A stretch of DNA of 11,938 nt from Flavobacteriales bacterium UBA2040 (lineage in GTDB: Bacteria > Bacteroidota > Bacteroidia > Flavobacteriales_D > Crocinitomicaceae). Positions 1 through 7,839 of this stretch are shown here, one piece after another (positions within the stretch are counted from its first letter, which is position 1; each line of letters opens with the position of its first letter). A program made the translations under genes and the position numbers. The DNA is taken from the NCBI GenBank assembly GCA_002332715.1, contig DDBE01000226.1:30930-42867 (forward strand), written 5' to 3'. The notes under the pieces were generated by a model. The model worked only from the letters and a program-made list of their open reading frames with translations. It did not search any database and was not told where the DNA came from.

Positions 1-945
1 GAATTCCATTCTGTGTTCGACGTTTACGAAATCAGTTAGACTCTCGCGAATCGATTCGTTTCTGATTTCTAATACTCTCGCAGCTATACCTGATGCTAGA
101 GAGTTCTGGGTGTTGTGTTTGCCCTTTAGGGCTAAATCATGGATTGACATAGTAAATTGTTTATGGATATTGATTATAAGCTGTTCTTGAGCCAAATATC
201 CACCTACACTCTGCTCATCCTTAAGCGAGAAAGGTGCCATTTGGGTATTGGGTTTACGTTTTTCTATTTCTGCTTTTATAATCGGATCATCGAAATTGTA
301 GATGAACCAGTCTTTTTCTGTTTGGTTTTGAAGTATGCGAAACTTGGCGTCCACATATTTCTGCATGTCGTAATCGTACCGGTCTAAATGATCTGGAGTA
401 ATATTCAAAAGCATGGAGATATCTGCCTTGAAATCATACATTTCCTCTAGTTGAAATGAGCTTAATTCGATGACAATCCAATCAAAATCTTCTTGTGCTA
501 CTTGTTTCGCAAAACTGTATCCGACATTTCCTGCTAAGCCAACTTTGACACCCGCTTTTTTCAAGATGTGGTGGGTCAACATGGATGTTGTTGTCTTACC
601 ATTGCTGCCTGTGATACAAATCGTTTTTGCCTTGCAATAAGGGCCAGCGAATTCGATTTCTGAAAGCACTTTTTTACCCGAGTCTGAGAATTCTTTTATA
701 AACGGAACCGTTGAAGGAATTCCCGGTGATTTGACCAAGCAATCTGCTGCCTGAATTCTGTCTAGCGAGTGCGTTCTTTCTTCGAATTCAATACCATATT
801 CGAGCAAAGCAGAGCGGAATTCCTCCTTGATTGTTCCTTTGTCTGAAACAAATACAGAGTAGCCTTCTTTTTGTGCTAAAATGGCAGCACCAACACCACT
901 TTCCCCAGCGCCGACAACAACGATATGTTTACCAAATTTTGACAC
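1..945 (-). CDS. murD: UDP-N-acetylmuramoyl-L-alanine--D-glutamate ligase (partial, C-terminus off the window)
   Basis: MurD adds D-glutamate to UDP-MurNAc-L-Ala in the cytoplasm, the second amino-acid step of peptidoglycan precursor synthesis. The 315 visible codons run to the left edge without a stop; MurD is usually about 440-450 residues, so about 70% is present. Visible parts are an N-terminal Rossmann segment (VVVGAGESGVGAA, residues 9-21), the Mur-ligase P-loop GSNGKTTT (113-120), NITPDHLDRY (181-190), a probable carbamylated lysine K201, the GKHN segment (275-278) and the start of the C-terminal domain at EHRMEF (310-315). The start is GTG at 945-943. It shares one base with the mraY stop (TAGTG), and no ATG lies in frame before residue 122, which is inside the core fold. 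The GTG start is therefore well supported. The position after mraY is the standard dcw order. Confidence 0.96.
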   Translation of the reverse strand, partial: MSKFGKHIVVVGAGESGVGAAILAQKEGYSVFVSDKGTIKEEFRSALLEYGIEFEERTHSLDRIQAADCLVKSPGIPSTVPFIKEFSDSGKKVLSEIEFAGPYCKAKTICITGSNGKTTTSMLTHHILKKAGVKVGLAGNVGYSFAKQVAQEDFDWIVIELSSFQLEEMYDFKADISMLLNITPDHLDRYDYDMQKYVDAKFRILQNQTEKDWFIYNFDDPIIKAEIEKRKPNTQMAPFSLKDEQSVGGYLAQEQLIINIHKQFTMSIHDLALKGKHNTQNSLASGIAARVLEIRNESIRESLTDFVNVEHRMEF

Positions 946-2192
946 TAACGGAGTTTCAGCGTTACAATTGTGAATACGGCAAGAAGAATGGCAACAATCC
1001 AGAATCTAGATACGATTTTAGCTTCGTGAATGCCTTTCTTTTGGTAATGATGGTGGAGTGGAGCCATGAGGAAAATTCGCTGGCCTTCGCCGAAACGCCG
1101 CTTGGTTATTTTGAACCATACTACTTGCATAATGACCGATAAATTTTCAATTAAGAAAACACCACACAATACTGGAATTAATAATTCTTTTCGAATGGAA
1201 ATGGCAAATACAGCGATGATTCCTCCCAATGCCAACGAGCCAGTATCGCCCATGAACACTTGAGCGGGGTAGGAATTGTACCACAAGAATCCAATACATG
1301 CACCGACAAATGCGGCGATGAAAATCACAAGTTCCTCCGCATGTGGAATGTACATGACATCGAGGTAATCGGCGAAACGGATATTGGAACTGACATAGGC
1401 AAAAACGGCCAATGCAAGACCGATTATTGCAGAAGTACCAGTTGCTAATCCGTCTAATCCATCAGTCATATTTGCTCCATTGGAAACAGCAATCACGATG
1501 AATATGACAACCGGAATAAAGAGCATCCAACCTGCGACTTTTCCTTTATCACCAATCAACCAGTTGTAATTGAATTCGTTGTCTTTCACAAAAGGAATAG
1601 TAGTAGTCATGTCACGTGTTTTGATCCACTTGTAACCTTCGGTTTGTGCGAAGGCTGCGTGACTATTTGTTACATCTTCTTCGTCAACTGTGAGGACATA
1701 GTTGTTTTTTACTTTTTTATGGACTTGAACATCATTGGAAAAATAAAGCATGCATCCTACAATGATGCCTACGCCAACTTGGCCAATAACTTTAAATTTC
1801 CCAGCTAATCCTTTTTTGTTTTTGCGAAAAACTTTGATGTAATCGTCTATGAATCCGATTAATCCCAACCAAACGGTTGCGATGAGCATCGTCATGACAT
1901 AAATATTGTGCAATTTGGCAAGTAAAAGTGTTGGAATTAGGATAGCAGTGAGAATCATCAGTCCGCCCATTGTTGGCGTACCTGATTTTTCAATTTGTCC
2001 TTCCAATCCTAAATCACGAACAGTTTCACCGATTTGTTGCTTACTTAGCTTCTTTATGAATTTTTTACCAAAAACAATGGAAATTATCAAGGATAAAATC
2101 AAAGCCATGGCCGCTCTAAAGGAGATATATTGGAATAGTCCAGTTCCTGGCACATTAAATTTGTCGAAATATTCAAATAAGTAATACAACAT
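945..2192 (-). CDS. mraY: Phospho-N-acetylmuramoyl-pentapeptide-transferase
   Basis: MraY transfers phospho-MurNAc-pentapeptide from UDP to undecaprenyl phosphate, giving lipid I at the inner face of the cytoplasmic membrane. The 415-residue polytopic protein carries the family signatures: KSGTPTMGG (69-77), the catalytic DD in FIDDYIKV (D116, D117), [10 protein letters not shown] (241-250), [12 protein letters not shown] (313-324) and the triple histidine in [10 protein letters not shown] (378-387). E. coli MraY has 360 residues. The extra length lies mainly at about residues 153-197, in the predicted periplasmic hairpin between TM4 and TM5, and a longer protein is usual in Bacteroidota. The ATG overlaps the murE stop by one base (TAATG) and the TAG stop overlaps the murD GTG by one base, which suggests translational coupling on both sides. 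Confidence 0.98.
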   Translation of the reverse strand: MLYYLFEYFDKFNVPGTGLFQYISFRAAMALILSLIISIVFGKKFIKKLSKQQIGETVRDLGLEGQIEKSGTPTMGGLMILTAILIPTLLLAKLHNIYVMTMLIATVWLGLIGFIDDYIKVFRKNKKGLAGKFKVIGQVGVGIIVGCMLYFSNDVQVHKKVKNNYVLTVDEEDVTNSHAAFAQTEGYKWIKTRDMTTTIPFVKDNEFNYNWLIGDKGKVAGWMLFIPVVIFIVIAVSNGANMTDGLDGLATGTSAIIGLALAVFAYVSSNIRFADYLDVMYIPHAEELVIFIAAFVGACIGFLWYNSYPAQVFMGDTGSLALGGIIAVFAISIRKELLIPVLCGVFLIENLSVIMQVVWFKITKRRFGEGQRIFLMAPLHHHYQKKGIHEAKIVSRFWIVAILLAVFTIVTLKLR

Positions 2193-3652
2193 TATTTCTT
2201 TATTTTGATGAATAATACCTTCGCGATCGCCATATCATCGAAGTCGTGTTTTGTTCCATTTATATCTTGGTATTTTTCATGCCCTTTTCCAGCAATCAGG
2301 AGAACATCACCTGCTTTTGCCAAAGAAACACCTAGCTTGATTGCCTCTTTTCTATCTGAAATGGTGATGTTTTTCATAAGTCCTTCTGAATCAATTCCCT
2401 CTTCCATTTCTTCCAATATCGTATCTGGATTTTCAGTTCTCGGATTGTCAGAAGTGAGAATGCTTTGATCGCTCATGGTGTTAGCAATCGCGGCCATTTT
2501 CGGACGTTTCGTTTTGTCTCTATCCCCGCCACAACCAACAATTGTCAGTACTTTTGTTCCTGCTTTCTTGAAACTAAGAATGGTTTTTAGTACGTTTTCT
2601 AATGCGTCAGGTGTGTGTGCATAATCTACTATACACGTTACATCTCCTCCGCTTTTGAAAAACTCAAATCGACCGTCAACTGATTTTAAGGTGCTCATTT
2701 GTGTAAGCACTTCTAATTTGTCCAGTTCAAGTAAGTGTGCGATGCCGAAAACAGCTAGTAAGTTGTAGGCGTTAAATTCACCAATTAACTGGGTGTAAAC
2801 TTCTGTGCCATTCAGTTGAAGGATAAGCCCTGACAGTTCGTTTTCGATGATTTTTCCTTTGTAGTCAGCTGGTGATTTTAGAGCGTAAGTGTATTTCGTT
2901 GCCTTGGTGTTTTGCAACATTACCGTACCGTTTTTATCATCTGCATTGGTCAAAGCGATGGCATTCGGTCCTAAATGATCGAAAAAGCTTTTTTTAACGT
3001 CGATGTATTCCTTGAATGTCTTGTGATAATCCAAGTGATCGTGTGTGATGTTCGTGAATGCTCCGATAGCATAATTCAGTGCAAACATTCTTTTCTGGTG
3101 TATTGCATGAGAGCTCACTTCCATGAAAACATGTGTGCAATTTTGTTCCACCATTTGGTTCAACAAATCACAAAGCGCAATTGGATTCGGTGTTGTATGG
3201 GTCGCAGGAATGTCAATGTTCCCTATTTTATTCACTACCGTCGAAATCAGGCCACTTTTGTGTCCCATTTGCATGAATAAATTGAAAAGGAGGGAAGTGG
3301 TAGTCGTTTTACCATTCGTTCCAGTGATTCCAATCAATTTCACTTTTTGTGAAGGTTTTCCGTAAAAATTATGAGCGCCAATCGATAATGCTTGAGCGCT
3401 ATCTTTAACTCGAACCACATTACAGTCATCTGAAATGAAATCGCTCTCGACAACAATATTTATACATCCTTTTGCAAGCGCTTGGTCAATGTATTTGTGT
3501 CCATCTGTCGTGCTTCCTACAACGGCAAAAAATAAGGTGTTTGAATCTACATCACGCGAGTCGAACGAGAGTCTTGAGATTTCTGCATTCTTATCCCAAT
3601 TACTGTTTAAAACAGCAATAGAATCAAGGATATGTGCTAGTTTCTGACTCAT
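2192..3652 (-). CDS. murE: UDP-N-acetylmuramoyl-tripeptide synthetase, meso-diaminopimelate type
   Basis: MurE adds the third residue of the stem peptide to UDP-MurNAc-L-Ala-D-Glu in the cytoplasm. The 486-residue protein shows the three-domain Mur-ligase plan: an N-terminal uridine-binding part with SFDSRDV (29-35), the ATP P-loop GTNGKTTTT (111-119) with TTPNP (153-157), EVSSHA (178-183) and HDHLDYH (204-210), and a C-terminal domain starting near DGRFE (326-330). K220 aligns with the carbamylated lysine. The DNPR tetrapeptide at 402-405 is the known marker of meso-diaminopimelate specificity, as opposed to lysine enzymes, so an A1-gamma type stem peptide is inferred. GKGHE (455-459) is also present. 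The start codon lies in an ATGA overlap with the ftsI stop (four bases). Length and motifs are normal. Confidence 0.98.
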   Translation of the reverse strand: MSQKLAHILDSIAVLNSNWDKNAEISRLSFDSRDVDSNTLFFAVVGSTTDGHKYIDQALAKGCINIVVESDFISDDCNVVRVKDSAQALSIGAHNFYGKPSQKVKLIGITGTNGKTTTTSLLFNLFMQMGHKSGLISTVVNKIGNIDIPATHTTPNPIALCDLLNQMVEQNCTHVFMEVSSHAIHQKRMFALNYAIGAFTNITHDHLDYHKTFKEYIDVKKSFFDHLGPNAIALTNADDKNGTVMLQNTKATKYTYALKSPADYKGKIIENELSGLILQLNGTEVYTQLIGEFNAYNLLAVFGIAHLLELDKLEVLTQMSTLKSVDGRFEFFKSGGDVTCIVDYAHTPDALENVLKTILSFKKAGTKVLTIVGCGGDRDKTKRPKMAAIANTMSDQSILTSDNPRTENPDTILEEMEEGIDSEGLMKNITISDRKEAIKLGVSLAKAGDVLLIAGKGHEKYQDINGTKHDFDDMAIAKVLFIKIKK

Positions 3653-5760
3653 TTCAATACTATTTGTGCTATTCCTCCATCAATTACTGATGAACCAGCT
3701 TGCGGATATTGTGCTACTACTTTTCCGTTACCTTTTATCGAGGCCATCATTCCACTTCTTTCAATGAGGTAGACTGCGTCTTTTGCAGATAATCCCAATA
3801 TGTTTGGCATAGTATTTTTGGCTACATTTCTAGTTTGGAAAAGAATTCCTTTGTCGCTCACTTTTGTGTTCACCCATTCTTCTTGAATTTTTTTCGAGAA
3901 TGGAATTTGAAGATTTCTGTAAACCGTTTGCAAATCATTATTTGACCCACTCATGGACTTCGGAAATGGACCTTTTAATCGAGGTTTTTCGTTTATTGCC
4001 TTGTGATAGCTCAGTGTTGACGCATATACTTTGTTGGCAATGGCGCTAAATACAGTTCCAGAAACTGATGCGCCATAGATGTCCTTGTTTGGAGCTGTAA
4101 TGACAACTATACAGCTGTAAATAGGGTTTTTCGCAGGGAAATAACCAACAAACGAAGCTTGGTGTTTTTCCTCCCCTTTATTTCCGTATCGTAAGTCCGA
4201 ATTCAAGACTCGTGCTGTTCCCGTTTTACCAGCGATTTTGAAATAAGCCGATTTTAAAGCCGATCCAGTTCCGCTTTCTATAACACCTTCCAGTGCTCGC
4301 TGTAGCGCCGTTAAAGTGCTGTTTGAGCAAATTTTAGAGCGAAGAGTTACAGGGTCAAAACGTTTTACAATTTGTCCATTTCTTCGGATTTCACTCACAA
4401 ATAATGGACGAACAAGTTTACCATTGTTGGCGACAGCATTATAAAAAGCCAAAGTTTGAAGTGGAGTTTGCTGCACTTCGTAACCGATTGCCATCCAGGG
4501 TAGAGAAATGCCAGACCAATTGCTACTTCCTGGAGCATAAAGCGTTGGATCACTTTCTCCTTCTAAATCTATACCCAACGGATCGCCAAGGCCAAATGAG
4601 CGGAGTCTTTTAACGAATGCTTCGGGCTCATTTTTGTAGGCGTTGTTGATAACACGAGAAATTACATTCGATGAAAGTTCAAAAGCTCGTTCGATTGTAA
4701 TGCGTCCATATCCATTCGTTTTAGAGTCAGTCAATTTTTCACCGTAGAAGTTGTATTTGCCGTAAGCGCCTACCGTATCTGACAAATGAATTTTCTTGTC
4801 CTCAAGCGCAGCCATTAGAGAGGCTAGTTTGAAAGTAGACCCTGGAACTTCCTTTGTTCCTATTCCATAGTTGTACGATTCGTAATAATTTCCATCGCGA
4901 CCTCTTTTTAGGTTGGCAATCGCTTTTACATGACCTGTACTTACCTCCATTACGATAGCCGTGCCATGTTTTGCTCCTTGATTTTGCATTTGTCGGTATA
5001 ACTCCGAATGCGCTACTTCTTGAATTTCCTTGTCGATTGTTGTAATTACATCTGCTCCCTCAACAGCGTCTTTTACTATCTGCCCAGTACGCTTCCATCC
5101 GGTGGAGATTTTCTGTTCAATTTCTTCTCCTTTTTCACCCGTTAAGTAGTCGTTGTAAGCTCCTTCAATTCCAACTCGTGTAAGAGTACCATCTGCATTT
5201 TTTTGAACGAAACCAAGTGTTCTTTTTAACAGTTCCCCTTGTGGCCGTTTGCGAATTATTGTTTCGTCCGTATCGATTAGGCCTCCTTTCAATCTACCGA
5301 GATTAAAGATTGGGAATTCGTTTAGTTTTCTACGTTCTTCGTTTGTAACACGCTTTTTGATCAATAAGTATCTTTTCCCATCTGTTCTAGCTCTTCGTAT
5401 ATCGCGTTCGTAGTCCCCAGCACTCTTTGAAGGATACATTTTCGCCAATTCTCGACTGAGGTTAGAAATTTCCTCTAAGAATATTTTTTCTTCCACCACT
5501 TGTGGGTCCATGTGGATGTCGTAGAAAGAAACCGAAGTAACCCATGGAGTTCGGTTTGCATCAAGGATTTCGCCACGTCGTGGAATTCGTTCTCGCAATC
5601 TTGTAGGAATTTTCCCTTCGTTTTCTTCTGTTAAATCAAGATCTTTGGCAACATCCTGCCATTGAAGCGACAGTGTTTGAAAAAGCACAAGCAACATCAA
5701 AGCGACAAACCCGAAATAAATCAGGTAAGCTCTCCAGTATATGTCTTTTCTTTCTTTCAC
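3649..5760 (-). CDS. ftsI: Septal peptidoglycan transpeptidase (class B PBP, FtsI/PBP3) with C-terminal PASTA domain
   Basis: This is the division-specific D,D-transpeptidase, which cross-links septal peptidoglycan in the periplasm. Of 703 residues, the first ten are cytoplasmic and about 11-31 form a membrane anchor. A PBP dimerisation domain follows (RIPRRGEILDANR from 58; RVGIEGAYNDYL, 195-206). The penicillin-binding domain has all three active-site motifs: STFK (308-311, nucleophile S308), SSN (363-365) and KTG (512-514). Residues about 646-703 form one PASTA domain (MPNILGLSAKDAVYLIE, with a terminal VVAQYPQAGS). PASTA-bearing FtsI is typical of Bacteroidota, while E. coli FtsI lacks it. 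The start is GTG at 5760, one base after the ftsL-like stop. The next in-frame Met is residue 22, inside the membrane anchor, so the GTG is preferred. The location between ftsL and murE matches the division enzyme rather than an elongation PBP2. Confidence 0.97.
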   Translation of the reverse strand: MKERKDIYWRAYLIYFGFVALMLLVLFQTLSLQWQDVAKDLDLTEENEGKIPTRLRERIPRRGEILDANRTPWVTSVSFYDIHMDPQVVEEKIFLEEISNLSRELAKMYPSKSAGDYERDIRRARTDGKRYLLIKKRVTNEERRKLNEFPIFNLGRLKGGLIDTDETIIRKRPQGELLKRTLGFVQKNADGTLTRVGIEGAYNDYLTGEKGEEIEQKISTGWKRTGQIVKDAVEGADVITTIDKEIQEVAHSELYRQMQNQGAKHGTAIVMEVSTGHVKAIANLKRGRDGNYYESYNYGIGTKEVPGSTFKLASLMAALEDKKIHLSDTVGAYGKYNFYGEKLTDSKTNGYGRITIERAFELSSNVISRVINNAYKNEPEAFVKRLRSFGLGDPLGIDLEGESDPTLYAPGSSNWSGISLPWMAIGYEVQQTPLQTLAFYNAVANNGKLVRPLFVSEIRRNGQIVKRFDPVTLRSKICSNSTLTALQRALEGVIESGTGSALKSAYFKIAGKTGTARVLNSDLRYGNKGEEKHQASFVGYFPAKNPIYSCIVVITAPNKDIYGASVSGTVFSAIANKVYASTLSYHKAINEKPRLKGPFPKSMSGSNNDLQTVYRNLQIPFSKKIQEEWVNTKVSDKGILFQTRNVAKNTMPNILGLSAKDAVYLIERSGMMASIKGNGKVVAQYPQAGSSVIDGGIAQIVLK

Positions 5761-5761
5761 T

Positions 5762-6166
5762 TTAATCTTCTTTTTCTACCCGAATAACTTTGGTAGGGTT
5801 CTCGGTTTCTTTCAGGCCAGAGGGCTCAAGTTCTTTTACTAGTGTGATTCGTTTAGTTTCTTCTTCCAGCTGTGCTTTTTTGGCTACATAATCTCCTGTT
5901 AATTCATCCAGTTCATTAAGGGATGTATCGACACTTTGGGTCAATTTTTTATCGTAATAACCTTTGGCAACTAAAAGAATGAGCAGAAAAATGAAGTAGA
6001 AGATGAACCCAAGGTTTTTCACGACGAATTCCTTCGATAAGAACTCGCCATTCAAAATTTGCATCAAAGGATTTCCCGTGTTCGACGATTTTTTCAAAGT
6101 TTTTGATTTCTTCGAAACGACGTCCATAGGAGTTTCCTCTTCCTTATCAGTTACTTTATTCTCCAT
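5762..6166 (-). CDS. ftsL: FtsL-like divisome protein
   Basis: This small bitopic membrane protein of 134 residues sits in the ftsL position between rsmH and ftsI. It has a charged, Lys/Ser-rich cytoplasmic N-terminus of about 50 residues, a single membrane span at about 52-68 (LGFIFYFIFLLILLVAK), and then a charged periplasmic segment. Residues about 72-112 are heptad-compatible and could form a short coiled coil, as expected for FtsL, which pairs with FtsB and recruits FtsW and FtsI. Direct sequence similarity to proteobacterial FtsL is not evident. The call rests on position, size and topology, and Bacteroidota are known to have a divergent FtsL-like family at this locus. The ATG overlaps the end of rsmH by 11 bases. 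Confidence 0.85.
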   Translation of the reverse strand: MENKVTDKEEETPMDVVSKKSKTLKKSSNTGNPLMQILNGEFLSKEFVVKNLGFIFYFIFLLILLVAKGYYDKKLTQSVDTSLNELDELTGDYVAKKAQLEEETKRITLVKELEPSGLKETENPTKVIRVEKED

Positions 6167-7079
6167 TGTTTCGCTCGGCTATTCTTAATTTTGCGCTGCG
6201 GGCTCTATTGTTGGTTTCTTTTTCTACTTCACTTGCCTCAATTGGGTGTCGATTGATTTCTGTGAAAGGTTTTAATATGTTGCCGAAAAAGTCTTTATCA
6301 ATGGTTCCATCAATAGATCCTCTTTTCATGTAGTTTTTAACAGGTCGATCTTCAAGTGAATGATAGGACATCACCACAAGTCTTCCACCAGGAGCCAATA
6401 CTTCTCTCGTCTGTAGTAAAAAGTTTTCTAGTGTTTTCATTTCATCGTTCACTTCTATTCGAATACCTTGAAATACCTGAGCGAAGAATTTGTGATCCTT
6501 AAATTTGGGGGCAAACGGTCGAGTAGCGTCCATTAAATCACCTGTTGTTTCAATTTTCTTATTGCTTCGAAAGCTCACTATTCCTCTTGCTATTCGACCA
6601 GCGTTTTTTAGTTCGCCATATTGTCCTAAAACCCGCGCTATTTCATTTACTTCGTAATTGTTTACGATGTTGATTGCAGAAACCTGTGCTTTTTGATTCA
6701 TGCGCATGTCTAACGGTGTATTTGAACGAATTGAAAAACCGCGATCACCTTTATCAAATTGATGTGATGAGACGCCAAGATCGGCAAGTATGCCATCTAC
6801 TTTTGTAATTCCACGAAGTTTTAATTGATTGCGTAAAAAAGAGAAGTTACTTTCGATAAAATGAAAATTTTTCGTTTCCCAAACATTGTCTTTTGCTTCG
6901 ACGTCTTGGTCGAATGCCACTAGGATTCCTTTGCTTGAGAGTTGATTAAAAATAGCGCGAGAATGGCCGCCCCCACCAAATGTAACATCAACGTAAATTC
7001 CATCTGGACGAATGTTTAAGCCGTCAAGACATTCTTGGAGCATCACAGGGTTATGATAGTCGGTGTTATTCTTGCTCAT
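6156..7079 (-). CDS. rsmH: 16S rRNA (cytosine(1402)-N(4))-methyltransferase
   Basis: RsmH (MraW) uses S-adenosylmethionine to N4-methylate C1402 of 16S rRNA in the decoding centre of the small subunit. The 307-residue protein is full length. It shows the N-terminal YHNPVML (8-14), the SAM-binding loop DVTFGGGGHS (31-40), FDQD (56-59), DLGVSSHQFD (100-109), GFSIR (114-118), LDMRMN (123-128), FQGIRIEVNDE (203-213), SYHSLEDRPVKNYM (238-251) and the C-terminal NNRARSAKLRIAE (290-302). All are signatures of this family. Its start overlaps the mraZ 3' end by 14 bases and its end overlaps the ftsL-like gene by 11 bases, so it is firmly inside the dcw transcription unit. Confidence 0.98.
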   Translation of the reverse strand: MSKNNTDYHNPVMLQECLDGLNIRPDGIYVDVTFGGGGHSRAIFNQLSSKGILVAFDQDVEAKDNVWETKNFHFIESNFSFLRNQLKLRGITKVDGILADLGVSSHQFDKGDRGFSIRSNTPLDMRMNQKAQVSAINIVNNYEVNEIARVLGQYGELKNAGRIARGIVSFRSNKKIETTGDLMDATRPFAPKFKDHKFFAQVFQGIRIEVNDEMKTLENFLLQTREVLAPGGRLVVMSYHSLEDRPVKNYMKRGSIDGTIDKDFFGNILKPFTEINRHPIEASEVEKETNNRARSAKLRIAERNNGE

Positions 7080-7524
7080 TTACGTTTCCCATTACTTCAT
7101 TTGCCAAATCGGCAAAATCAACCATGTTGCCCTCGATCATTTCGAGGTACTTGGTCTTGTCCCAGATTTCGATGCGGTCGTTGTATGCAATAAGCATGAC
7201 CTCCTTTTTCAAACCCACTCTGTCCATCAAATGGATGGGTACAAGAACTCGTCCTGCACTATCAAGTGAAGTGTTTTTCGCTCCTTGGTGAAAGAGTCGA
7301 TAAAACATTCGGTTTTTAGGGACGAACAAATTGAGTTTGGAGAGTCGCGAGCTGAGTGTTTCCCATTCATTCATAGGGAATAGCGTGAGACATTCTTCAA
7401 AGCCTTTGTTCAACATGAAGTTTTCTTGGGCGCTAGGAGAAAGCTGCTTCCGCAAATTTGCTGGAAACATGAATCGACCTTTGTTGTCGAGCTTCACTTC
7501 GTATTCTCCTACTAGACCTGACAT
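7066..7524 (-). CDS. mraZ: Transcriptional regulator MraZ
   Basis: MraZ is a ring-forming DNA-binding protein with an AbrB-like double-psi fold. It controls the dcw operon, of which it is usually the first gene. This copy has 152 residues and shows the two tandem MraZ half-domains, each with the conserved DxxGR core: DNKGRFMFP (13-21) and DSAGRVLVP (88-96). The C-terminal tail is acidic. Known MraZ proteins bind short direct repeats at about ten-base intervals in their own promoter: TGGG-type boxes in E. coli and AAAGTG-type boxes in Mycoplasma. Two perfect ten-base direct repeats lie just upstream of this gene at 7554-7573, so autoregulation is likely. The ATG at 7524 gives the canonical N-terminus (MSGLVGEYEVKLDNKGR) and is about 40 bases from the inferred transcription start. 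Confidence 0.97.
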   Translation of the reverse strand: MSGLVGEYEVKLDNKGRFMFPANLRKQLSPSAQENFMLNKGFEECLTLFPMNEWETLSSRLSKLNLFVPKNRMFYRLFHQGAKNTSLDSAGRVLVPIHLMDRVGLKKEVMLIAYNDRIEIWDKTKYLEMIEGNMVDFADLANEVMGNVNEQE

Positions 7525-7538
7525 GACTTCTTATAATG

Positions 7539-7561
7539 GGTAAAAATAAAGAGTTTTTACC
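7539..7561. repeat. Inverted repeat in the mraZ leader
   Basis: GGTAAAAA (7539-7546) and TTTTTACC (7554-7561) are perfect 8-base inverted arms with a 7-base centre. The second arm is part of the proximal MraZ-type box, so the first arm is in effect a partial box in the opposite orientation. The pair could be a palindromic protein site or a weak AT-rich hairpin in the 5' leader. Confidence 0.45.
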
Positions 7562-7573
7562 ACTTTTTACCAC
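7554..7573 (-). promoter_or_regulatory. Tandem MraZ-type operator boxes
   Basis: On the minus strand the ten-base unit GTGGTAAAAA occurs twice, head to tail and without mismatch (7573-7564 and 7563-7554). The first copy begins on the last base of the -7 element, so the pair covers the predicted transcription start. The ten-base period matches the spacing of known MraZ boxes, and the embedded AAAGTGG fits the AAAGTG(T/G) motif described for Mycoplasma MraZ. Repression of mraZ and the whole dcw operon by its own product is inferred. Confidence 0.7.
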
Positions 7574-7604
7574 AAACATATGGAATGTTGATAAGTCTAC
7601 CAAA
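7573..7604 (-). promoter_or_regulatory. Predicted dcw-operon promoter upstream of mraZ (Bacteroidota type)
   Basis: On the minus strand TTTG (7604-7601) is followed by a 20-base spacer and then TATGTTTG (7580-7573). This matches the Bacteroidota sigma-factor pattern of a -33 TTTG and a -7 TAnnTTTG. The predicted transcription start is near 7566, leaving a leader of about 40 bases before the mraZ ATG. It is the best-matching promoter in front of the operon. No other TAnnTTTG sits on this strand in the rest of the upstream gap as read by eye. Confidence 0.75.
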
Positions 7605-7665
7605 ATGTTTAAACACATATTTTTAATAATTGCAGTAATTAGATGAATTAAGAGAATTATACTGG

Positions 7666-7675
7666 GTGGTAAAAA
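7666..7675 (+). promoter_or_regulatory. Third MraZ-type box, opposite orientation
   Basis: A further exact copy of GTGGTAAAAA occurs on the plus strand, about 90 bases upstream of the tandem pair, with a related ATGGGAA immediately after it (7676-7682). I saw no plus-strand promoter or gene next to it. If functional, it would be an upstream auxiliary operator; it may also be chance in AT-rich DNA. Confidence 0.35.
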
Positions 7676-7839
7676 ATGGGAATTTTAAAATTTAAGAAGA
7701 ATTAAATTTTGGAGATTTACTAGCTTCGATTGCTTGTTTTTTTACATTCTACAAATAATTAAAATACAGTGTTTTAATGTTATTTTTGCTGACATGTGAA
7801 AAAGTTTATTCGGGAAAGTTTTGACCTTTAAAAAATAAT

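Noticed and set aside
157..387. Plus-strand open frame antisense to murD, and similar frames antisense to mraY, murE, ftsI, rsmH, mraZ and panC.
   Set aside because: Each lies fully within a well-supported gene on the other strand, shows no recognisable domain and has no promoter pattern of its own.
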